Below, piece by piece: positions 9,090 through 17,873 of a DNA stretch of 64,000 nucleotides; the first letter of the stretch is position 1, and each line of letters opens with the position of its first letter. This DNA is from Bacteroides sp. GTDB lineage: Bacteria > Bacteroidota > Bacteroidia > Bacteroidales > Bacteroidaceae. The DNA is taken from the NCBI GenBank assembly GCA_022648295.1, contig JALCME010000011.1, positions 86,156 to 150,155 of the forward strand, written 5' to 3'. Made by a program: the position numbers and the translations under genes. The notes beneath the pieces were generated by a model. That model did not search any database. It was not told where the DNA came from and saw only the letters and a list, made by a program, of their open reading frames with translations.

Positions 9090-9959
9090 ATGGTATTATC
9101 AGTATTATTGGGACTTGTTCCCATCTCCTCGACCGAAGAGGGTATTAGCAAATTAAGTTCTGTTGCTCAGCATTTGATAGATTTGAGTGTGACAGCGGGT
9201 GGTCGTTTATTGAGTGCACTGCTTATTTTTATTATAGGTCGCTTTCTGATTAAATTTATTAATAAGTTAGTGGCTAAGCTTTTGGTTAAGCGACAGGTTG
9301 ATGCCAGTATTCAAGGTTTCGTGAGAAGTTTGGTAAGTATCTCTTTAATGGTTTTGCTGATTATTGCTGTGATCGGGAAATTGGGAGTTGAGACGACTTC
9401 GTTTGCGGCATTGCTGGCATCTGCCGGTGTAGCTGTTGGTATGGCTTTGTCCGGGAACTTACAAAACTTTGCTGGTGGATTGATCGTATTGCTTCTCCGT
9501 CCTTATAAGGTAAGTGACGTAATTGAGAGTCAGGGCGTCATTGGTACGGTACGTGAAATCCAGATTTTCCATACCATATTGGTTACAGCTGATAACAAAG
9601 TTGTTTATATTCCTAATGGTGCATTAAGTAGTGGCACAATTACTAATTATAGTCGCGAGAATACCCGCAGGTTGGAGTGGATTGTGGGTGTGGAATACGG
9701 AGAGAATTATGATAAGGTTGAAGCTACTGTCCGGCAGATTCTTACCTCTGACGGTCGGGTTTTGAATGTTCCGGAACCGTTTGTTGCACTTCATGCACTA
9801 GATGCCAGCAGCGTTAATGTGGTGATTCGCGCCTGGGTGAAAAGTGAAGACTATTGGAATGTTTATTTTGATGTGAACAAGGCTGTTTATGCCATATTTA
9901 ATAAGGAGGGTATTGGTTTCCCTTTCCCTCAATTGACTGTGCATCAATCCAAGGATTGA
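9090..9959 (+). CDS. Small-conductance mechanosensitive channel (MscS family)
   Basis: A 289-residue inner-membrane channel that would release solutes on hypo-osmotic shock. Hydrophobic segments lie at about residues 36-58 (LLSALLIFIIGRFLIKFI) and 75-95, followed by the pore-lining helix around 105-140 with the Ala/Gly-rich ASAGVAVGMALSGNLQNFAG pattern diagnostic of MscS TM3. The beta-domain follows with RPYKVSDVIE and VYIPNGALSSGTITNYSRE. Length matches the E. coli MscS type. It stands alone: the thiamine operon diverges from its left side and a strong terminator follows. Confidence 0.95.
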   Translation: MVLSVLLGLVPISSTEEGISKLSSVAQHLIDLSVTAGGRLLSALLIFIIGRFLIKFINKLVAKLLVKRQVDASIQGFVRSLVSISLMVLLIIAVIGKLGVETTSFAALLASAGVAVGMALSGNLQNFAGGLIVLLLRPYKVSDVIESQGVIGTVREIQIFHTILVTADNKVVYIPNGALSSGTITNYSRENTRRLEWIVGVEYGENYDKVEATVRQILTSDGRVLNVPEPFVALHALDASSVNVVIRAWVKSEDYWNVYFDVNKAVYAIFNKEGIGFPFPQLTVHQSKD

Positions 9960-9978
9960 TGGGTCATTCTTAATACAC

Positions 9979-10026
9979 AAGCCCATCAGAGAGGAGAATG
10001 AATCAACCTCTTTGATGGGCTTTATT
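9979..10026 (+). terminator. Terminator after the MscS gene
   Basis: AAGCCCATCAGAGAGG pairs with CCTCTTTGATGGGCTT over 16 bp (one G-U pair), loop of 12 bases, followed by TATTATAT. It may work in both directions, serving also the small gene at 10057-10266. Confidence 0.85.
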
Positions 10027-10056
10027 ATATATAATGTACTTGTTCTTTGGGTTTAA

Positions 10057-10266
10057 TCAGTTGTTTTTTTCAATATCAAGCAGCTCGTTAATGTTCTTTC
10101 GCTTTTCCAGATCGGTAAGATAGCTTTCTACTACGGCGTATAGATTAAAACCAGCGGTTGAACCTGCTGCAATATCCAAATCCTCTACTACTTGTTTTAT
10201 TGCCTGATGAATGCGTCTCTTGTTGATAAGATGCAATTCGTTGCTGTGAATTAAATGCTTTTCCAT
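10057..10266 (-). CDS. Small conserved-looking hypothetical protein, 69 aa
   Basis: A short, soluble, charged protein (MEKHLIHSNELHLINKR...) predicted to be mostly helical, with no signal peptide or membrane segment. I do not recognise a domain. It is accepted as a gene because it has a proper ATG, fills the space between a terminator and the sucC promoter region, is not antisense to another gene, and has balanced amino-acid composition. It is transcribed leftward, convergent with the MscS gene and divergent from sucC. Function unknown. Confidence 0.6.
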   Translation of the reverse strand: MEKHLIHSNELHLINKRRIHQAIKQVVEDLDIAAGSTAGFNLYAVVESYLTDLEKRKNINELLDIEKNN

Positions 10267-10423
10267 GATCGTACTTATTTAAAGTGTTTGATATGATAAC
10301 ATTGGTTTAAGGTTATTGGTTCAATTGTTTAACTTTTACTTCTAATTGAAAGCATTTTTTGAGATTAGTAAACATTTTATGATTAATTGTTGTTTCTTTT
10401 AAGAAACATATAATTAATGTCCC

Positions 10424-11569
10424 ATGAAAATTCACGAATATCAGGCAAAGAGCTTCTTTTCCGAATATGAAGTACCTGTGAATAAAGGTTACTTATGCGG
10501 AAGTGTGGAGGAAGCGGTTAAGGCTTATCATAAGTTGAACTCATCCATGGCTGTTGTCAAAGCCCAAGTCCTTAGTGGTGGACGCGGCAAAGCTGGCGGA
10601 GTGAAACTTGTCAGGAACGAAGAAGAGTTGCGCATCCAAACAAAAGCTATCTTAGGTATGAATATTAAAGGTTATGTTGCGGAATGTGTATTGATTGCGC
10701 AGGCTGTGGATATAGAAGCTGAATATTACATAAGCTATGTGGTGGATCGTATTTCAAAGTCGGTTGTCATGATGTTGAGTAAAGCTGGAGGCGTAGATAT
10801 TGAAGAAGTGGCTCGTGTCACTCCCGAAAAGATCCATAAAATTCCAGTAGACCCGGCTGTTGGCGTTCCTGATTACTTGGCTAGAAGAGCGGCTTTTTTG
10901 CTTTTTGATAACATGGCACAAGTGAAACAGACTGCTTCTATCTTGCAAAAACTATATAAGCTATTTATCAAAAAGGACGCATCACTCGCCGAGATTAACC
11001 CGTTGATTGTTACTCCGAAGGGGGAAGTGATTGCTATTGATGCTAAAATGACATTTGATGATAACGCTTTGTTCCGTCATCCTGAGATTGAAGTTCTTTT
11101 TGAGCCCACTGAAGCCGAGCGGAAAGAAAAAGAAGCTAAGAGCAAAGGCATTAGCTATGTACATATTGGCGGGGAGATAGGGTGTATGGTAAATGGTGCC
11201 GGACTCGCCATGGCTACGATGGATATGATAAAGTTATATGGAGGAAATCCGGCAAACTTTTTGGATATTGGTGGCAGTTCCAATCCTGTCAAGGTTATAG
11301 AGGCAATGAAGTTGCTTCTTGCGGACAGGGATGTTAAAGTGGTGCTGATTAATATATTCGGTGGTATTACACGTTGTAACGATGTGGCTACTGGTCTACT
11401 TGAGGCTTTTAAGCAGATAGAAACCGAGATTCCTATTGTTATTCGCCTGACCGGTACAAATGAGAAAGAAGGGCGTGCTTTATTACAAGGAACAAAGTTT
11501 CATGTTGCTGAAACGATGAGTGAAGCAACAAGGAAAGCGGTGGAATTAGTAAGAACGATTAAAAAATAA
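10424..11569 (+). CDS. sucC: Succinate-CoA ligase (ADP-forming), beta subunit
   Basis: Beta subunit of succinyl-CoA synthetase, interconverting succinyl-CoA and succinate with nucleotide phosphorylation; in Bacteroides it links to the succinate/propionate branch. It is 381 residues long. The N-terminal ATP-grasp domain begins MKIHEYQAKSFFSEYEVPV and contains VKAQVLSGGRGKAGGVK and the metal-site region LAEINPLIVTPKGEV. The C-terminal CoA-ligase domain has NGAGLAMATMD, FLDIGGSSNP and NIFGGITRCNDVA. It is followed by sucD with 6 bases between the stop and the likely sucD ATG, so the subunits are cotranslated. Cytosolic. Confidence 0.97.
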   Translation: MKIHEYQAKSFFSEYEVPVNKGYLCGSVEEAVKAYHKLNSSMAVVKAQVLSGGRGKAGGVKLVRNEEELRIQTKAILGMNIKGYVAECVLIAQAVDIEAEYYISYVVDRISKSVVMMLSKAGGVDIEEVARVTPEKIHKIPVDPAVGVPDYLARRAAFLLFDNMAQVKQTASILQKLYKLFIKKDASLAEINPLIVTPKGEVIAIDAKMTFDDNALFRHPEIEVLFEPTEAERKEKEAKSKGISYVHIGGEIGCMVNGAGLAMATMDMIKLYGGNPANFLDIGGSSNPVKVIEAMKLLLADRDVKVVLINIFGGITRCNDVATGLLEAFKQIETEIPIVIRLTGTNEKEGRALLQGTKFHVAETMSEATRKAVELVRTIKK

Positions 11570-11575
11570 GTGAAT

Positions 11576-12442
11576 ATGAGTATTTTAATTAATAAAGAAA
11601 CACGCTTAATCGTTCAGGGAATTACCGGACGGGATGGTGCTTTTCATGCTTCGAGAATGAGGTCTTATGGTACTAACGTTGTTGGGGGAATTTCTCCGGG
11701 AAAAGGCGGCTTATTGGTGGACGATGTTCCGGTTTTTAATACGATGGATGAGGCTGTTAAAGCAACCGGAGCTAATGCTTCCATCATTTTTGTACCAGCT
11801 GCTTTTGCTAAGGATGCAATGATGGAAGCCGCTGATGCGGGAGTGAAGCTGGTTGTATGTATTACGGAAGGTGTGCCTACACTTGATGTTATAGAGGCTT
11901 ATCATTTTATTAAAGGAAAAGGTGCGCAATTGATTGGACCAAATTGTCCCGGTCTGATTTCTCCGGGTAAAAGTCTTTTGGGCATTATGCCTGCACATAT
12001 TTTTAAAGAAGGACATACGGGAGTGATCAGTCGGAGTGGTACGTTGACTTACGAAGTTGTTTATCATCTTACAGCCAATGGTATGGGGCAGTCCACAGCG
12101 GTGGGTGTTGGTGGAGATCCTGTAGTAGGTCTTTATTATCAGGAGCTTCTTGAACTTTTTGAGAACGATCCGGAAACAGATTCCATTGCTCTTATCGGGG
12201 AGATTGGTGGAGATGCAGAAGAGCGGGCGGCGGAATACATCAGAAAACATATTACAAAGCCTGTTGCTGTCTTTATCGCGGGTCAACAAGCTCCTCCCGG
12301 CAAGCAAATGGGGCATGCCGGTGCTATTATTTCCAGTGGCATGGGAACTGCTGCCGAGAAGATTGCAGCGTTTGAAGCGGTTGGCATTCCTGTGGCAAAG
12401 GAACCAAGCCAAATTCCTTTATTATTGCAAGCTAGGAGATAA
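11576..12442 (+). CDS. sucD: Succinate-CoA ligase, alpha subunit
   Basis: CoA-binding, phosphohistidine-carrying subunit of succinyl-CoA synthetase. The 288-residue protein starts at the ATG at 11576 ([18 protein letters not shown]); a GTG two codons earlier directly abuts the sucC stop and is less likely. Visible are the CoA-binding Rossmann region [32 protein letters not shown], and the active-site histidine motif [13 protein letters not shown] around residue 240. Second gene of the sucCD operon; two tandem hairpins follow before the convergent GH3 gene. Confidence 0.97.
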   Translation: MSILINKETRLIVQGITGRDGAFHASRMRSYGTNVVGGISPGKGGLLVDDVPVFNTMDEAVKATGANASIIFVPAAFAKDAMMEAADAGVKLVVCITEGVPTLDVIEAYHFIKGKGAQLIGPNCPGLISPGKSLLGIMPAHIFKEGHTGVISRSGTLTYEVVYHLTANGMGQSTAVGVGGDPVVGLYYQELLELFENDPETDSIALIGEIGGDAEERAAEYIRKHITKPVAVFIAGQQAPPGKQMGHAGAIISSGMGTAAEKIAAFEAVGIPVAKEPSQIPLLLQARR

Positions 12443-12447
12443 AAGAA

Positions 12448-12486
12448 CTTCTTCTACGACCAACAAACCGCTGGTCGTAGAAGAAG
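12448..12486. terminator. Hairpin 1 between convergent sucD and GH3 gene
   Basis: CTTCTTCTACGACCA and TGGTCGTAGAAGAAG form a perfect 15-bp stem with a 9-base loop, 5 bases after the sucD stop. There is no U run; it probably works as a bidirectional terminator or mRNA end stabiliser. Confidence 0.65.
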
Positions 12487-12495
12487 CCTTTGTTT

Positions 12496-12526
12496 CTCGT
12501 AGAGCAAGCATTCCTTGCTCTACGAG
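12496..12526. terminator. Hairpin 2 between convergent sucD and GH3 gene
   Basis: CTCGTAGAGCAAG and CTTGCTCTACGAG form a perfect 13-bp stem with a 5-base loop, 9 bases after hairpin 1. It shares the TCTACGA/TCGTAGA core with hairpin 1. Confidence 0.65.
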
Positions 12527-12551
12527 GAAAAATAAGCTGGTGCCTGTTATC

Positions 12552-14771
12552 CTAAATAACATCAAATTGAGCTTCTAAAGGAGTGTTATTAGAAGCTCCA
12601 CCAATCATGATTTTGAAAGTTCCGGGTTCAACTCCCCATTTCATATCCTGATTGTAGAAAGACAATGTTTCTTTATCGATTATAAAGTTTACGGTTGTCG
12701 ATTGTCCGGGTGCAAGATCTACCTTTTGAAATCCTTTGAGTTCTTTTACCGGTCTTGTTGCCGAAGCATACATATCTCTGATGTATAATTGTACCGTTTC
12801 TTCTCCTTTCTTCTTTCCCGTATTGCTTATCACACAGGAGACTCTTAATGTTTCCGAAGGTAACATTTGGTTACTGCTTAGTTTCAGGTCGGAGTACTTA
12901 AAAGAGGTATAGCTGAGTCCGTAGCCGAATGCGTATTGTGGAGAATTAGGTGAATCGATATAAGCGGAACCATAAGATATTTTGTTTTCATCGGGTGTGG
13001 GGCGACCAGTGTTTTTAGCATTATAAAAGATTGGTATTTGTCCTACCGACCTGGGAAAAGTTATTGGTAACTTTCCTGAAGGATTATAGTCCCCGTATAG
13101 CACGTTTGCAATGGCATTCCCTGCTTCCGAGCCCAACCACCAGGTATATAAAATGGCATCGGCATGCTCTGCAGTCCAACTGAAAGTCATGGGCCGTCCT
13201 GCCATTAATACAACTACAACGGGTTTACCAAGCGATTTTATCTTCTTTATTAGTTCTTCCTGAACACCGGGTAAGCTGATATCTGTTTTACTCCGGGCTT
13301 CTCCACTCATTTCAAAACTTTCCCCCATCACCATGATTGTGATGTCCGCTTTAGCGGCTGTTTCTACAGCTTCATCAAAACCCGATTTATCTGTTGTATT
13401 GATGTCGCATCCTTTTGCGTAGAGCAGGGAGGTCTTTTGCGGGATGCGCGCTTCCATCCCTTCGTAAAATGAGATTAAATCATCGTCAGTATCCCATTGA
13501 ATAGCCCAAGGACCTTTCATGTCAGCTTTTGACTTGACTAAGGGGCCTATTAAGGCTATATTCTTTTGTTTCGCGGATAAAGGGAGGGTTTCGTGATCAT
13601 TCTTTAGCAGCACGATGCTTTTTTCTGCGATTTCTTTAGCCGACTTTTTGTGATCGGGGTTAGCCAGTTCTCTTTTTTCCCTTTCCGCATTTGAAAATTT
13701 AAATGGATCGTCAAATAGGCCTAATTTGTATTTTAATCGCAAAACATTGCGTACGGCGTTGTCAAGAGTCTCTTCCGATACGGCTTTTGCTTTTACCAAG
13801 TCGGCGAGATACCTGTTATAACAGTTGCTTTCCATGTCAATGTCGCATCCTGCATTAATAGCTTTTAGCGCTGCGTCTTTATCATCTTTACAAAGTCCGT
13901 GGGGAACCAGTTCTCTTATTGCTCCCCAGTCACTTACAACAACCCCCTTGAAATGCCATTTATCTCTTAAAATGTCATGCAACAAGTAGCGGTTGCCGGT
14001 TGAAGGAATGCCATTTAAATCATTGAAGCTTGTCATAAAGGTACCTACACCTGCATCTAGTGCTGCTTTAAACGGAGGAAGGTAAGTTTCCCAGAGCGAA
14101 CGCCGACTGATGTCGACTGTGTTATAATCCCGTCCAGCCATTGCCGCTCCGTATGCCGCAAAATGTTTAGCACACGCCACAACGCTATTGGTATGACCTA
14201 TTCCTTCACCTTGAAATCCTTTTACCCGGGCTTTAGCTATTTGAGAGCCTAAATAAGTATCTTCCCCAGCGCCTTCTACCACTCTTCCCCATCTAGGGTC
14301 GCGGGCTATATCCACCATCGGGGCAAATGTCCAGTGGATGCCTGCTGCGGAGGCTTCTGTTGCTGCAATGCGGGCGCTCTTTTCTATAGCTGTTAAGTCC
14401 CAACTTGCGGCTTCTGCAAGCGGTACCGGTAGTGTAACCCGGAATCCGTGAATGACATCCTGAGCAAAGAGTAAAGGAATCTTCAACCTTGATTTCATGG
14501 CATGTTCTTGGAGCGCTCTTGTCACATCTGCACCAAAAACATTGAGCATGGATCCGATGTGCCCTTTTTCGATCTCTTGTACATTATTGGCCGAAACTTT
14601 ATTAGGTCCTGTTGCCTTCCAATTTCCTGAATATTGATTCAGTTGACCTACTTTTTCTTCCAAAGTCATTTGCTTCAGCAAGTTTTCAATGAACATGTCT
14701 TCAGATAATTTCTGGGCGGAAGCCATGTTAATGAGTAACGTTGAAAATAAGAATAATAAGATTTTTTTCAT
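12552..14771 (-). CDS. bglX: Glycoside hydrolase family 3 beta-glucosidase (BglX-like)
   Basis: Exo-acting beta-glucosidase expected to trim beta-glucan oligosaccharides in the periplasm. The 739-residue protein has a signal peptide at residues 1-19 (cleavage after NMASA), the GH3 N-terminal TIM barrel with PRWGRVVEGAGEDTYLG and the KHFAAYG motif, and nucleophile Asp in VVVSDWGAI near residue 280. The C-terminal GH3 domain (EKSIVLLKNDHETLPL onwards) and a final fibronectin III-like domain (about 650-735) complete the BglX layout. It is the last gene of the leftward arm of the polysaccharide locus, 75 bases after the GH2 gene and convergent with sucD. Substrate specificity is inferred from family and from the GH16 across the locus. 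Confidence 0.94.
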   Translation of the reverse strand: MKKILLFLFSTLLINMASAQKLSEDMFIENLLKQMTLEEKVGQLNQYSGNWKATGPNKVSANNVQEIEKGHIGSMLNVFGADVTRALQEHAMKSRLKIPLLFAQDVIHGFRVTLPVPLAEAASWDLTAIEKSARIAATEASAAGIHWTFAPMVDIARDPRWGRVVEGAGEDTYLGSQIAKARVKGFQGEGIGHTNSVVACAKHFAAYGAAMAGRDYNTVDISRRSLWETYLPPFKAALDAGVGTFMTSFNDLNGIPSTGNRYLLHDILRDKWHFKGVVVSDWGAIRELVPHGLCKDDKDAALKAINAGCDIDMESNCYNRYLADLVKAKAVSEETLDNAVRNVLRLKYKLGLFDDPFKFSNAEREKRELANPDHKKSAKEIAEKSIVLLKNDHETLPLSAKQKNIALIGPLVKSKADMKGPWAIQWDTDDDLISFYEGMEARIPQKTSLLYAKGCDINTTDKSGFDEAVETAAKADITIMVMGESFEMSGEARSKTDISLPGVQEELIKKIKSLGKPVVVVLMAGRPMTFSWTAEHADAILYTWWLGSEAGNAIANVLYGDYNPSGKLPITFPRSVGQIPIFYNAKNTGRPTPDENKISYGSAYIDSPNSPQYAFGYGLSYTSFKYSDLKLSSNQMLPSETLRVSCVISNTGKKKGEETVQLYIRDMYASATRPVKELKGFQKVDLAPGQSTTVNFIIDKETLSFYNQDMKWGVEPGTFKIMIGGASNNTPLEAQFDVI

Positions 14772-14846
14772 GGTGTATTTAATTTATATAATGCGTCTGC
14801 AAGTTAATTATAATTCGTTTTATATTCTTGTAAAAGAGCATAAAGC

Positions 14847-17498
14847 TTAGTTTAGTTTAACAATGCGTATGGCGTTTAAGCAAGCTTTTTCTTTTGACGC
14901 AAATTGTATGTTGAGGCCTTGACCTTGATCTACTGTTATATATGTCTTTTTTATAATTGCAGTCTTTGTTCCTATTTGTTTGGCGAAGTTAAAGTTATTC
15001 AGTATTTGAAGCCCATTAATGCTTACACTAAAATCACTTTGCTCCGTATCTTGTTTCAAGGGATCATTACCAAGATTGTAGATCACTTTGTTTCGATTAT
15101 TTTCGGATAGTAAGTCTGCCCAATATAGATATATGGCATATTCTCCATCCGGTACATCTGCTTTAAAATTCTTAATTCCTATGCGTTGTGTCTGGAAGAT
15201 AGGATCTTGATTTGTATTTAAAATATTATCTTGAGATGCGGGAAGACTTCCGTATGAGGTTTTTATCCGTAGTGCTTCGCCTCCTATATATCCCCAGCTT
15301 CCCGGTGAATAGGCTTGCTCCGGAATCCAGCAGATGTTAGAACTTTTGTCCTCAAAATACCGGTTGGAACCAAGCATTACGTTCAGTTCTGTAAAAGACC
15401 TCTGTTTTAGTATAAGAGGTACAAGATCAAAATTGCACTTATAAGTATCTTCGACTTTACCTCCTGTATAGTGTGCAATGGCTCTTATGGAATTATCTCC
15501 TGATGTAAAAGGTATATTTACCGTGGCGATGCCATGGGTTACGGGATACATCCCTAAAGATACTTCGTTGTGTATGACTTCAACTTGTGGCAGATTGCTG
15601 TATATATTGACAGGTTGGCTACAAGTCCCGTTGCCGTCCTCCATACCGGAACGTTTCTTCCAATAACCATTTCCTATGGCGATATAAGGTGTTTTTAGCA
15701 AGTTAGCCTGATATAAAAGATAAGTGTCTTTCTTTTCCCTGTTGAATCCGATAATTCCCTTGCAATTGATATGCGGGACAGCTCCGCCTCTTGTTTCGGA
15801 ATAAAAGTCGCAGAGATTCCAGATTACAGCTCCGGAAACAAAAGGATGATTGACGATTGACTGTAAATAATACTCGTGATACAGATTGGCATATTCGTTT
15901 GTATAATCAAAACGCTCCGGTTTAAAAGAGTGCAAACGAATATCAGCATCGGCGCCATACTCGGTGATGAGAAAGGGAATAGTGGGGTATTGTTTGTGAA
16001 ATGTATTGATAAAAGTATCAAAGTCTTGAAATCTGCCATCATACCACCCTTGGTAAAGATTCCATCCTATTAAACGGGGTATCTCAAGTAACCCTGCTTC
16101 TTGGTACGTTTTTATAGAGCCGTGACAGGACATAATCGTGTATCTGTAGGGATCTAATTCTCTAATGATACTCTCTATATGCGAAGCCAAGTGCTTAATG
16201 CTTTCACAATAATTTCGGTATGCTTTTGTTCCGCTTTTGTATTGAGGCTGCAATAAGATTTCATTCATATATCCCCATGCGACTAGAGATGGATGGTTAA
16301 AGTTCTGTTTCACCATTTCCTTAGCCATGTTTATTGAATTTGATTCGAACGCTTTACTTTCCGTAATGCTGTTGACAATAGGGATCTCAATCATAGAAAT
16401 TATTCCTAGTTTATCGCACATACGCAAGATATATGGGTTTTGGGGGTAATGAGATATTCGCAAGAAGTTGGCTCCCATCTTTTTCAATAGCAATACATCT
16501 TCAATCTGTTGTTCGTCGGACAAGGCATTCCCTTCTCCGATACGGCATTGATGTCTGCCTGTTCCAATGAGTTTTATATGCTTGCCGTTTAAATAAAATC
16601 CTTTGTTGGCATCAAAACTGAACCATCTCAAACCAAATTCTTCGTTTACCCTGTCTAAAGTGTCCTTTGATTGAGGGTCCATAAGAGTTGTCTCCAAAGT
16701 ATATAATGCTGGTGAGTCCGGTGACCATAATTCAGGATTTTGTATTTCTAAAGTCTTGTAATCAACGGTTTGCTCTTTGGAAAGAGAGAGAGTTGTGTTA
16801 TATGAGTGACTCGTAATAACAATTCCTTGAGGGGATATTATCCGTTGAACTATTGTAATTTTTCGTGGTGCATGCGTTGTATTGCTGACTATTATTCGAG
16901 AAGTAACTTCCGCTACTTTTTCTGAAACTTTTGGCGTATAAATGTATATGCCGGAAGAAGCATAGTCTTTTTGGAAAATGTGTATCGGTGACTTAAACAG
17001 CAAAGAGACGTTGCCATAAATACCTCCGAAGAAAGTGAAGTCGGCGGATAGTGGTGGTATGTCGATATTATTGCTGTTATCCACTTTGATCGTAAAACGG
17101 TTTTTCTGATCTATTTTTACGTAAGGAGTTATATCGAATGAGCAGTAAGTATACCCACCAATATGTTTCCCGACAAATTTGTTGTTAATGTATAACTCAA
17201 GAGCCTGATTTGCTCCTTCAAAATTGATATATATGCGTTTGTTTTCTCCTTCTTTTCCGATGAATATATTGCGCCAATACCAACCTGCCCCTCGATAGTA
17301 TCCCGGAGTATCATCCATGACGTCTAATTTGTTCCATGTATGAGGGATATTTATAGTCTGGTTGTTGTTTTTCGGTTTTAGTGTCTTTCCTCGGTAAAAG
17401 TGCCATGCTTCGTTTATTGTGTAATTTGCTTGTCCTGCTACATGGCTACATAACATCATAATCGTTAGTAAAAGGAGATATTTCTTCATTTGTATCAT
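14847..17498 (-). CDS. Glycoside hydrolase family 2 exo-beta-glycosidase with C-terminal malectin-like domain
   Basis: Retaining exo-enzyme of the beta-galactosidase/glucuronidase/mannosidase family. It is 883 residues long, with a signal peptide ending near residue 22 (HVAGQ); M4 at 17489 is an equally plausible start. The order is sugar-binding jelly roll (IPHTWNKLDVMDDTPGYYRG), Ig-like domain, TIM barrel with acid/base Glu in AWGYMNEI near residue 411 and nucleophile Glu in LITEYGAD near 511, then a C-terminal region resembling a malectin/CBM module (YAIYLYWADL... NAIRIVKL). First gene of the leftward arm, divergent from the SusC gene, 75 bases before the GH3 gene. The sugar removed cannot be read from sequence; it may take side residues or terminal sugars before GH3 acts. 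Confidence 0.9.
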   Translation of the reverse strand: MIQMKKYLLLLTIMMLCSHVAGQANYTINEAWHFYRGKTLKPKNNNQTINIPHTWNKLDVMDDTPGYYRGAGWYWRNIFIGKEGENKRIYINFEGANQALELYINNKFVGKHIGGYTYCSFDITPYVKIDQKNRFTIKVDNSNNIDIPPLSADFTFFGGIYGNVSLLFKSPIHIFQKDYASSGIYIYTPKVSEKVAEVTSRIIVSNTTHAPRKITIVQRIISPQGIVITSHSYNTTLSLSKEQTVDYKTLEIQNPELWSPDSPALYTLETTLMDPQSKDTLDRVNEEFGLRWFSFDANKGFYLNGKHIKLIGTGRHQCRIGEGNALSDEQQIEDVLLLKKMGANFLRISHYPQNPYILRMCDKLGIISMIEIPIVNSITESKAFESNSINMAKEMVKQNFNHPSLVAWGYMNEILLQPQYKSGTKAYRNYCESIKHLASHIESIIRELDPYRYTIMSCHGSIKTYQEAGLLEIPRLIGWNLYQGWYDGRFQDFDTFINTFHKQYPTIPFLITEYGADADIRLHSFKPERFDYTNEYANLYHEYYLQSIVNHPFVSGAVIWNLCDFYSETRGGAVPHINCKGIIGFNREKKDTYLLYQANLLKTPYIAIGNGYWKKRSGMEDGNGTCSQPVNIYSNLPQVEVIHNEVSLGMYPVTHGIATVNIPFTSGDNSIRAIAHYTGGKVEDTYKCNFDLVPLILKQRSFTELNVMLGSNRYFEDKSSNICWIPEQAYSPGSWGYIGGEALRIKTSYGSLPASQDNILNTNQDPIFQTQRIGIKNFKADVPDGEYAIYLYWADLLSENNRNKVIYNLGNDPLKQDTEQSDFSVSINGLQILNNFNFAKQIGTKTAIIKKTYITVDQGQGLNIQFASKEKACLNAIRIVKLN

Positions 17499-17873
17499 TT
17501 TTGGTGCTAAGGTTCATAAATATTTTCCTTGCAGTACTGAAGGGAAGTACACTTTTACTGAAATATAATTCCAAAAGCAATAGTCTTAAGGAAGTACCCT
17601 TGTATAGCAAACATGCCTTTCTCTTTAGGGATAAGAGGGTGGAATTGAACAACCCCTGAATTATTGAAATGTACTATTATACAGTTTTATGGAATTATAT
17701 CATAGTGAGATTGTCAGATACCGAAATATCTTTGCGTCATATACTTTAATTCTAATAATTATGATGAGTAAGAGCAAATCTCCTTAAGTTTATGTAATCC
17801 TCCTTCATTGACATGGAAGAGAGGACTTTAGTCATTTTAATAATACTATAGTAAAAACAAAAAAGAAAATCAC
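17499..17873. promoter_or_regulatory. Divergent control region of the polysaccharide locus
   Basis: This 375-base gene-free region lies between the GH2 gene (leftward) and the SusC gene (rightward). A plus-strand -7 box TATCTTTG at 17727-17734 probably drives susC. Two direct copies of GGAAGTAC(A/C)CTT, beginning at 17543 and 17590, are candidate operators for the HTCS regulator. A 68-codon frame across part of it is not a convincing gene. Confidence 0.55.

Noticed and set aside
11711..12412. Long minus-strand frame of 233 codons
   Set aside because: It lies entirely antisense to sucD, has no domain and no own promoter; its composition is that of a shadow frame.
17446..17652. Minus-strand frame of 68 codons upstream of the GH2 gene
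   Set aside because: It overlaps the GH2 start in another frame and covers the candidate operator repeats.
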